From: Plantago ovata
Taxonomy: Eukaryota; Streptophyta; Magnoliopsida; Lamiales; Plantaginaceae
DNA length: 64,000 nt
Reading direction: 5' to 3'
Assembly (NCBI GenBank): GCA_028274465.1
Contig: CM051456.1
Coordinates: 78,354,753-78,418,752 of the forward strand
Every line of letters starts with the position of its first letter. The stretch's first letter is position 1. Shown here one piece after another: positions 55,962 through 64,000 of this stretch. A program made the position numbers and the translations under genes. Under the pieces are notes generated by a model. It did not search any database, was not told the DNA's origin, and saw only the letters and a list, made by a program, of their open reading frames with translations.

Positions 55962-57242
55962 TGATGAATGTGTATTTTACACTTTCATTCGAGTCTTTTT
56001 CACCTAATTTAGCTATCCTCTATGTTAATTTAGCTATATTTTAGTACATTTTATTAGAATAGTGTCACGTTTCCCTTTAGATTTTATTTTACAGGTTTTG
56101 GTTGAAATTCGGAGATTTACGGGCAATTATATTAAAGTCTACAAGGAATTGGTGTTCCAGAAGCATATTTGGAGTATCTGAAGGTTTCCGGATAGGATTT
56201 GGAGTCTAGGGCCCGAATCTGGAGGTTAGAAGGCCATTAGAAGTCTGAAACCGAGTCCGTAAAGGTGAAGAAATCCAAACCCGCGTCGAAAACGCAAAAA
56301 TTTCGCGTTTACACTGGGGGGCGAACCGCCCCAGCTCTCGGGCGAACCGCCCTAGAGGTTTTTCGGGCCTATATATAGTTGCGAGTTTTCTCTCCGAAAA
56401 TCATATCTTTCCAAGCCTACTTTCTCACCTCTCTCTATAGTTTTAGGTAAAAACTACCCGGGGCCTGTCCTGGGAGTTCCATAGCTTAGGGGATCCTTTT
56501 TCGTAGCAGATTGGAGCGCGTAGGATCACAATCATCCGGAGATTGACAACCTTCGGTAACTTTGTATCTTACAACTTTTATCTACTTATTTTATATATTC
56601 TTTCAATATGTTTTCTTCTATGATTGCTATTGATTGCATGCACATTATGAGTAGCTAAATTTATCGTTGGTGGTAGTATGTGAATTCTTAGCGAGGGAAG
56701 ATAATCATGCTAATGGCTATATCGCGCATTATACTCCGTGTCATTGCTTTATTTCGTTGATGAGTTGAACACCAAAATTCTCGTATGTTGTATTGATCAT
56801 TATGCACACTAGGACACTTGTCGGCCAATCAGACTTAATTATCTTCGTAGTGTTGAATGATTACGGAACACAATAGGACGTTAGTTGTTGACAGGTCAGA
56901 CCCATACTATCTTCGTAGTGCACAATACTTACAACAGGACCCAAGATTCATTCAAAGATCTCTATGCAAGACCGAAGAATTTATGCATGATTATCGACCC
57001 ATTATGTTAAGAAGGACCAAACTATCACCAACCTCCATTATCTGCTTGAAAACCCCCTATTGCTTTTTATTTGCTGTTTTACATTTTCTTGATTAAATAG
57101 ATAAAGCTAGTTATAGTCCTGAGAGAACGACACTCGAGTCATTCTGCTGCTACACTACGGTTTTCGTTGTAGTTGTGGATTGCCTTTGGCTAAATACAAA
57201 TATTATTTGCTTGAACCGGGACTGACAAACTCGCGTTCATCA
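55962..57242 (+). repeat. 5' LTR of the gag-only element
   Basis: 1281 bp, TGATGAATGTG ... GCGTTCATCA. It contains a TATATATAG box (about 56370) and two copies of the GGGCGAACCGCCC palindrome (56318-56352). The 79-codon frame at 56857-57096 is shared with the other LTR and is probably not a gene. Confidence 0.93.
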
Positions 57243-57245
57243 AAT

Positions 57246-57263
57246 TGGCGCCATTGCCGGGGA
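57246..57263 (+). other. Primer-binding site (tRNA-Asp)
   Basis: TGGCGCCATTGCCGGGGA lies three bases after the LTR end. It is complementary to the 3' end of tRNA-Asp with one mismatch, typical of Athila-type elements. Confidence 0.85.
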
Positions 57264-57398
57264 CTATACTCCTTTTTTCTATTTAATTTGTTTTTATTTA
57301 CAGCTTTAGATTCCTATTTCTTTTAGTTTTAGTTTTCCTTTTTAATCTCTCTCTGTTTTCCTATTTGTTTCTAATCACTTTACCTAGACTGTCACAGA

Positions 57399-59432
57399 TT
57401 GTGTATGCCGCATACACGTTCTGCAGGAATACCGCTTGCTGATTCAATTGCTGAGATCGATAGAGTCTACCACCAAAGAAGGCGACTCCTTTTCAAGGAA
57501 ATCGACGGAATGGCAGAAGCTAGACCACTGAAGGCATGGGTACAACCCACCAAGGATCGTATGAGGGGACCGGCGATTGTTCTTTCACCCGCAACCCGAG
57601 ATCTGGAAATCAAGAACCACGCATTCCAACAACTTCCGAGGTTCTATGGCTTATCAAGGGAAGATGTGATGGGGTACTTGAACGATATCGATAATTTCGT
57701 CAACCAACTCCCACGACCCGGAGCTGACATAACAACGGATGAGTTGAGAATGAAGGTTTTTGCTATGGGACATGGCGACAGAGCCAAGTCATGGCTGAGT
57801 TCTCTACCAGCCGGCTCGCTGGACACTTGGGAAAAGGTTTTTTCAGCTTTCATGGAAAAATACTTCCCACATACTCTGACTACCGCGCTTAAGGCGCAAA
57901 TCACTGGATTCAAGCAGGACTATGATGAGACCATCTACACCGCGTTCGAGAGGTTCCAAGATCTTACGAACAAGTGCCCTCACCATGGTTTTGAACTCTC
58001 CGACCTAGTCCAACACTTCTACAATGGACTAACCTTCGAGAACCAACAAGTGGTGGATTTCCAATGCCGAGGGAATATTTGGGAGGAAACCGCAGAAGCC
58101 GTCTGGGCAGTTTTCGAAAGGCTTGCTAAGGGTTCGCAGTTCAAGGACCCAAGAGCAATGGTTAGGAGACGTGGACCTGAAGCTCCACCGACTCAAGAAG
58201 CCCCTATGTACAGGGGGAATGGGGATCAATTCGAGTGCTTTACCAACGAATTGAAGCAAGTCCTCAAGAGCGCCACCGGAACAACTGTTTCGAATGAAGT
58301 ATACCGAATATGCAAGAACTATGGGCATGGAGCTCATATGTGTAGATCGGAATTGGCATACGAAGATGGCAACTGGGCTCGAGGAGGCGAAGAAGAAGCC
58401 TTCGCTACGGAATTTGGTACCCAAGAAGTTAGCTACGGACAAGACGGTAGGAATCCTCGAGGTGGATTATGGAGAAGAGGATACCGTACCAATCAAGGAT
58501 ATGCACCGGCTAACCAAACTTATGGACCTAACCAAGACCGTAGCAGGCTGAACTATGGTAATGATCACTGCGAAAACCCCGCTCCGAAAGAGCCACCGAA
58601 GTCGAAGACGGCTCTACTGATGGAGAACTTACAGAGGATGGTCGATCACACACAAAGTTTTCTCAAACGGTATGAAGAGGATTCCGAGAAGACTAGGGCA
58701 AGGCTCGATAGGTTGGAAGAGAGCACTAGGCTTGACCATCAAAAGATGCAAGAGTTGATCGACCGAAGAGCAAGTAAGGAACAAGGCAACACTGAGAAGG
58801 TCGTTAGGTGCGAGTGTTGCATGAAGGAAGAACTTCTACAGGCTAAGGAAGAAGAGGAGGACATTGGTTCTGACACAAGTGATGAGGAGCAAGAGGATCC
58901 CGAACCACTCCCTAAAAGTTTCGATGTTAAGGTAGGGATTGGTGAGCTTGAAGATGTCCGTGCCACACTAGACACGGGATCCTACTCAAACATAATTCCT
59001 TTGAATGTGTTTGAAAAGAGTAACCTTGGAAAACTATCTGAGGAAAGGGCTATTGTACGACTGGCGGATGGATCATTCATGAGACCCGAAGGCGTTGTGA
59101 AAAATGTGTTGGTCAAGAAAGGTGAAGCATCAATAAACACCAATTTCGTAGTTATGCCGGCATCTGCACCTGGGACGGGGGATGTCATACTCTTAGGGCA
59201 AACATGCTTGACCAAGCTACGTTCAGTAATGGACATCTACCAAAGAACTTGCACCATCGAGGTGGATGGCAAGCAACACGTATTGCAAGCCATACCTGAT
59301 CCACCGGAACCGCCTGATATTATTACTCACTATTGTGGTCTTGCAGCCTATATACTTTCTTATTCACAGGTTCGTGGCATGGAAAGGAGATCAATGAAGG
59401 GGAAGGCTAGTACCCGCAAAAAGAAGAGATAG
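57399..59432 (+). CDS. Athila-like gag with aspartic protease domain
   Basis: 677 codons from ATG at 57399 (MCMPHTRSAGIPLADS). Residues about 65-230 form the Athila/Tat gag core (LPRFYGLSREDVMGYL, AKSWLSSLPAGSLDTWE, FMEKYFP, CPHHGFELSDLVQHFYNGL). A Gly/Asn/Arg-rich linker follows, then a helical Lys/Glu segment (LDRLEESTRLDHQKMQEL). Residues about 500-630 are a retroviral-type protease with ATLDTGSYSNIIPL as active site and GDVILLGQTCL later. The frame ends at 59432 with no RT behind it. Gag would package element RNA; the partner supplying RT and integrase is not in this window. Confidence 0.88.
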   Translation: MCMPHTRSAGIPLADSIAEIDRVYHQRRRLLFKEIDGMAEARPLKAWVQPTKDRMRGPAIVLSPATRDLEIKNHAFQQLPRFYGLSREDVMGYLNDIDNFVNQLPRPGADITTDELRMKVFAMGHGDRAKSWLSSLPAGSLDTWEKVFSAFMEKYFPHTLTTALKAQITGFKQDYDETIYTAFERFQDLTNKCPHHGFELSDLVQHFYNGLTFENQQVVDFQCRGNIWEETAEAVWAVFERLAKGSQFKDPRAMVRRRGPEAPPTQEAPMYRGNGDQFECFTNELKQVLKSATGTTVSNEVYRICKNYGHGAHMCRSELAYEDGNWARGGEEEAFATEFGTQEVSYGQDGRNPRGGLWRRGYRTNQGYAPANQTYGPNQDRSRLNYGNDHCENPAPKEPPKSKTALLMENLQRMVDHTQSFLKRYEEDSEKTRARLDRLEESTRLDHQKMQELIDRRASKEQGNTEKVVRCECCMKEELLQAKEEEEDIGSDTSDEEQEDPEPLPKSFDVKVGIGELEDVRATLDTGSYSNIIPLNVFEKSNLGKLSEERAIVRLADGSFMRPEGVVKNVLVKKGEASINTNFVVMPASAPGTGDVILLGQTCLTKLRSVMDIYQRTCTIEVDGKQHVLQAIPDPPEPPDIITHYCGLAAYILSYSQVRGMERRSMKGKASTRKKKR

Positions 59433-59698
59433 GCGCAGACAGGAGTCGAGTCAAAGACTTTAAACAATGACGCTATCCGGGAGGCCACCCGGAATTTTTA
59501 CCGCTTTCTTTACTGCTTTTCTGCATGCATTTCATTCTTGAACTATTTGCTTCTCATATGCGAATTTGTTCTTTTGTGTGTCGTATATACTTTTGTTCAA
59601 GTGAGATTTTTCGAGTGGTATTTTGAAAAAAAAATTAGTTTCGGGATTTAAACCGCATTTTCTGACATCAGGACCCGTCTTCCCGCATTGGGGAGCAC

Positions 59699-59754
59699 GG
59701 GGCGAACCGCCCCACTTGGGGGGCGAACCGCCCCGTGGTGGGGCGAACCGCCCC
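59699..59754. repeat. Three GGGGCGAACCGCCCC palindromes
   Basis: Exact copies at 59699-59713, 59720-59734 and 59740-59754, each able to form a 6-bp GC stem with a 3-base loop. The same motif occurs twice in each LTR of this element (56318-56352 and 63170-63204). Confidence 0.9.
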
Positions 59755-62084
59755 ACAGTTCCAGATCTTAAAAAACGCGGATTTCAACCCCAAAACCATA
59801 TTTTCTTCATTCTTCTTCATCCATACTCCCAAAAAACCCGAAAAGTGCGATTTTGCTTCTAAATCTTCATAACTTCTTCGTTTCTTGACCAAATTGAGTG
59901 TTCTTTAGCTTATTTCGAAGCCTATTACATGATCTATCGCCCTAACCGATCAGATTTCATCCTAATTCGTTAGATTTGCAGATCTGAGGTATCATCTTTA
60001 AGAACCCTAATTTTCGAATTTGGGGGTTTTCTAATTTGAGCTTCAATTATGCTTGTTTAATGCATGAGTATGTTGTTTATGTGATTAGACATGTTATTTA
60101 CTATCAATTGCATGCTCAATTTTGCTTGAATTGTTGATTTGGGTATTTTGCTATTAGATGATATATCTTGTTATGCATTATGTCTTTATCTTTGATTTAT
60201 AGCATATGGATATGTTTATTGGAGTAATGTTGGTGGATTTGACGATAGAATGCTTATTAGTTGAGAATGAGGATTTATGCTTTTTTGCGCTGCTATGGTA
60301 TGAATTGAAACCTTGTTATCAAGGTTATTGGTTGTCTAGTAAGAGCATGATGTGATGTATTGCATGTAGTAGTTACGTTGATATGTTGCATGATGAAGTA
60401 GCTAGGCTAGACATTGCGGTTTGGGGAATTCGATTGATGAATTTATCACTTGTGTGTCTCACTTTTACACTAGCATATATTTGAGTCTGTTTTGAGTCGT
60501 ACGAGGTGCTAATCGCTGTTTGTAGGTACCGTACTAAGGGAAGGGAGTATTCCCGTATGATCGCTGTGAAGAACCATGTCAAGGAAGGTGATCTCGCTAG
60601 ATGTGCGTTCGAGCCAAGGGGTTTGGCAACAATGTCGTGGATTATCCGAGAGGAGGAGTTAGAATACACCTGGAGTAAGGACTCCTATGCCTATTCATGC
60701 ACCACCGAAGGGTCAGAAACCACTATTATGTCAGCACTCCATCATGAGGACTGCAGAGTTCGAGTGAACAGGAAGGCACCGGGACATTCTAGCAGCGACG
60801 GATTTGATCTTGAGTTCGCAGTTGCTAGAAGGGTCCGAAGCGCTAGCTTGGTTCCAAAACGTAACGACATGGGTACACAGTCCCTCGTTGGGGCACCCCT
60901 TGCCTGCCTCTAAAGTGAGCATCATATTGACATTGGTCGGAGCAACAGTGGATAAAGTGGTCAAAATTGGAGAAAAAGGTAGAAGACTTCTGAGCGTCCG
61001 AACAGCTTACTGTAGCCCTTCAATAGGATATGAACTATTGAAGGGGAAAGGGCAGTGGTATCAGGACCTCCCCCTCCAACGATTTACACCTCGAGAAGGT
61101 TACAGTATGGAGAATTCCATAACAGCGGCGGCTAATCTTGAGAATTCTACCTGCCACTGCAACTCTACTGGAGATGATGATGATGACAGTAGTGACAATG
61201 AAGGCCATACGGGCAATGATGACTCTGATAGAGGAGTTGATCCTGACCGGCCTAAAAATGGAACTACCACAACCATCAGAAGACCTGATGTCACACTATG
61301 AAACTCACAGAGGAGGCCCAATAAATCACAAGCAGCATACTCAGCCGACCGAGGCCAAACCATGGGGTAACATCTAGTATCACATCTTATTTCCTCATTT
61401 TCTTACTGCTAGGGACTAGCGTTAATTTCATGAGGGGGGATTGGATTTAAGTGATCTAGTATTATTAGTTTGGAGCTTGACTTTGGTAGGATGAGTATAG
61501 TACCTTGCATGCTTTATTTGTCTGCATTTGCATTTGCACGTTTACTGCTTTCTTAGTTTTTTAGGTTGCATTCACTACATTCATCCTAGCTATGCCATTA
61601 ATCGTATGCTTCATCTCTATGAATTTGTTTGAGGTTTTTCTCGCTTGGCTTGTCACATTTATGTATTGCACTTAGTTGAGCTAGGTAGTCTCGACATCAC
61701 TTAGTGGTGTTTTCTCTACTGCGGTTCACGAAGGCCTTTATAATAGGATGATGCATGTTAGGGTCTTATGGTTGTTTTCCCGAGTAATTATGTACCTAAG
61801 AGGCAACAAGTCTTCACCATGCTTTGAGATTGCTAAATGCCTAGGAAGGAGGTAGTGTGAGGTTGTGTGATCCTTTGTTTATAACCTATTCTTCCGAATA
61901 GGTTTGGGGAGGGGGTTACACCATCATAGACTTGTTTCTGTTTTTCATTCTTCGTATCGTGAGTTTATTTTTCCTTTTCCGTAAATTTTGTACTCCAACC
62001 TATTCTTTCGAATAGGTTTGGGGAAGTCGTTTAAGTCATTTTGTTTCTCTTTTTGTTATGCTACTGCTGGCTAGAAAAGATTCG

Positions 62085-62215
62085 AAAAAAAAAAAAGAAA
62101 GAAAAATTCCAGAAGAAAAGAAAAAGAGAAAAAGAAAAAAGAATCTGGAAAAAGAAAAAAAAGAGAAGACCCCAAAAAAGCAAAGAAGGGTCCAAAAAAG
62201 AAAAGCCAAATAGCA
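62085..62215. repeat. A/G-rich low-complexity tract
   Basis: An almost pure purine run (AAAAAGAAAG type) of about 130 bp between the hairpin repeats and the 3' LTR. Frames through it are Lys-rich and not counted as genes. Confidence 0.8.
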
Positions 62216-62813
62216 GTTTAGCAAAGTTTTGAGTCTTTTCCATTTTTCGTATTGTTCGTAATTGTGTTTTTCTATTTTTTATATTTTTTGTCTTAAGTGT
62301 CATCTGTTCTAGACCACCCTCGTCCTGCCATTCAGGAAGTGGTGAATAGCTTAAGACTTTACTTGAGAGATGGGTAGAATAGGGGAGTGTTATCTTTTAT
62401 AGGGAACCCTCCTTCGTTTGATGAGAGCCAGTACTGGTTCGACCTCTTTTGAGGGAAAGTCTTAACATGATGGAACAGCAGTAAGTCCTCAGTTTCATAG
62501 GCACGGGGCAACCATTCGTATCTTAGCATGCATCATTACGTCGTCACTGACTAGGTCCAGGTAGAGAATGTTACGAGAGACTATCTTGTCTTGACATAAG
62601 TGCTTATGTGGATGTGTATGAGTCAATCGAGGTATTCTTCAACCTATATTCATGCTTTGATTTATATGGTTTTTGTTCATATGTTATTTGGTAGATTCAG
62701 TAATTTAGTTCATTTTATTTGGCATGAAACTCCATTTTTGAGTCTTGCATGTTTTTTGTATTAGAGTCTAGCTTAGTTGCTTGAGGACAAGCAAAGGTTC
62801 GGTTTGGGGAGTT

Positions 62814-64000
62814 TGATGAATGTGTATTTTACACTTTCATTCGAGTCTTTTTCACCTAATTTAGCTATCCTCTATGTTAATTTAGCTATATTTTAGTACA
62901 TTTTATTAGAATAGTGTCACGTTTCCCTTTAGATTTTATTTTACAGGTTTTGGTTGAAATTCGGAGATTTACGGGCAATTATATTAAAGTCTACAAGGAA
63001 TTGGTGTTCCAGAAGCATATTTGGAGTATCTGAAGGTTTCCGGATAGGATTTGGAGTCTAGGGGCCGAATCTGGAGGTTAGAAAGCCATTAGAAGTCTGA
63101 AACCGAGTCCGAAAAGGTGAAGAAATCCAAACCCGCGTTGAAAACGCGAAAATTTCGCATTTACACTGGGGGGCGAACCGCCCCAGCTCTCGGGCGAACC
63201 GCCCCAGAGGTTTTTCGGGCCTATATATAGTTGCGAGTTTTCTCTCCGAAAATCATATCTTTCCAAGCCTACTTTCTCACCTCTCTCTATAGTTTTAGGT
63301 AGGAACTACCCGGGGCCTGTCCTGGGAGTTCCATAGCTTAGGGGATACTTTTTCATAGCAGATTGGAGCGCGTAGGATCACAATCATCCGGAGATTGACA
63401 ACCTTCGGTAACTTTGTATCTTACAACTTTTATCTACTTATTTTATATATTCTTTCAATATGTTTTCTTCTATGATTGCTATTGATTGCATGCACATTAT
63501 GAGTAGCTAAATTTATCGTTGGTGGTAGTATGTGAATTCTTAGCGAGGGAAGATAATCATGCTAATGGCTATATCGCGCATTATACTCCGTGTCATTGCT
63601 TTATTTCGTTGATGAGTTGAACACCAAAATTCTCGTATGTTGTATTGATCATTATGCACACTAGGACACTTGTCGGCCAATCAGACTTAATTATATTCGT
63701 AGTGTTGAATGATTACGGAACACAATAGGACGTTAGTTGTTGACAGGTCAGACCCATACTATCTTCGTAGTGCACAATACTTACAACAGGACCCAAGATT
63801 CATTCAAAGATCTCTATGCAAGACCGAGGAATTTATGCATGATTATCGAAGCATTATGTTAAGAAGGACCATACTATCACCAACCTCCATTATCTGCTTG
63901 AAAACCCCCTATTGCTTTTTATTTGTTGTTTTACATTTTCTTGATTAAATAGATAAAGCTAGTTATAGTCCTGAGAGAACGACACTCGAGTCATTCTGCT
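62814..64000 (+). repeat. 3' LTR of the gag-only element, cut by the window edge
   Basis: The first 1187 of about 1281 bp, matching 55962-57148 with scattered differences (for example GGATACTTTTTCATAG versus GGATCCTTTTTCGTAG). It is preceded by the polypurine tract GGTTTGGGGAG. Confidence 0.92.

Larger units (their letters stand above)
59433..62813 (+). other. Long non-coding internal region of the gag-only element
   Basis: It holds a GGGGCGAACCGCCCC cluster (59699-59754), intron-like T-rich sequence (about 59.9-60.5 kb), and an exon-like block with open frames of 135 and 165 codons (60506-61301) that I do not recognise. A twice-repeated AACCTATTC...GAATAGGTTTGGGGA hairpin (61883-61910 and 61997-62024) and an A/G-rich tract (62085-62215) follow. 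The region ends in the polypurine tract GGTTTGGGGAG (62801-62811). Confidence 0.6.
55962..64000 (+). mobile_element. Athila-like gag-only LTR element (TR-GAG type)
   Basis: LTRs at 55962-57242 and 62814 to beyond 64000, TG...CA ends with TGATGAA/TTCATCA inverted tips. The primer-binding site TGGCGCCATTGCCGGGGA is complementary to tRNA-Asp, as in Athila elements. A single large gag-protease ORF follows (57399-59432), then 3.4 kb without RT or integrase. This layout is that of non-autonomous TR-GAG elements, which depend on an autonomous partner. The LTRs differ at roughly 1-2 % of sites by eye, so the insertion is young. It looks whole as a gag-only element. Confidence 0.85.

Noticed and set aside
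56857-57096. 79-codon frame in the gag-only element LTR, repeated at 63709-63948
   Set aside because: Both copies lie in LTRs just before the primer site; no domain, and identity follows from LTR duplication.

Overview
The window is plant nuclear DNA, most likely a transposon-rich intergenic block of a eudicot. The evidence is Sirevirus-type Ty1/Copia, Tekay-type and Athila-like Ty3/Gypsy elements, a Helitron with a plant-style RepHel gene, a Mutator-like element (MULE) with FAR1-type transposase and ULP1 protease genes, Stowaway-type MITEs, and AT-rich introns with GT-AG borders. I found no convincing intact single-copy host gene. Host-derived material appears only as decayed or captured pieces: F-box, LysM receptor kinase, RNase H-like and PIF1 helicase fragments. 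The species cannot be named from the sequence alone.

Layout, left to right. (1) 1-20709: a minus-strand Sirevirus whose far LTR lies beyond the left edge. It has a long extra ORF after pol (1-1855) and is split by a young, nearly complete Tekay chromovirus (6608-17117, target duplication TTAGT). (2) 20710-20981: the start of an LTR of a gag-only Athila-like element, into which the Sirevirus inserted. (3) 20982-26630: a MULE with an ULP1-like protease gene (plus strand) facing a FAR1/MULE transposase gene (minus strand). Its introns are packed with degenerate AACATGG/AACATAG repeats. (4) 27250-29419: a local tandem repeat whose second copy holds a Stowaway-like MITE, whose target duplication in turn holds a solo Sirevirus LTR. 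(5) 30494-37507: a Helitron 3' end with a Rep fossil, a fresh 214-bp tandem duplication, an RNase H-like fragment, a PIF1 helicase fragment, a stretch dense in GCCCA/TGGGC motifs, and a LysM receptor-kinase fragment.

(6) 37508 to about 53475: a large minus-strand Helitron. Its 3' end is a hairpin followed by CTAG. The subterminal hairpin block is tandemly duplicated, and a 2.7-kb non-autonomous MULE with a 9-bp target duplication sits in one copy. Further in are an F-box-like gene (40.7-41.6 kb), the RepHel gene (45.0-50.5 kb, decayed) and, upstream of it, three consecutive exon-like blocks that each resemble one short segment of the Helitron Rep protein. (7) 53476-55961: the 5' end of a second, plus-strand Sirevirus. 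(8) 55962-64000: a gag-protease-only Athila-like element (TR-GAG type) inserted in that Sirevirus gag, with its second LTR cut by the window edge.

How the parts relate: insertion order can be read directly. MULE, then TR-GAG LTR, then Sirevirus, then Tekay on the left. Helitron, then probably Sirevirus, then TR-GAG on the right. Sirevirus and TR-GAG families therefore inserted into each other in both orders and were active over overlapping periods. The items most worth a second look are the tandem Rep-like exons upstream of RepHel, the duplicated Helitron terminal hairpin with its built-in empty-site control for the MULE, the pol-III-like boxes inside the Tekay LTRs, and the dispersed TTGCTGA heptamer of the Sirevirus family. 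All similarity calls were made by eye; no database search was run.
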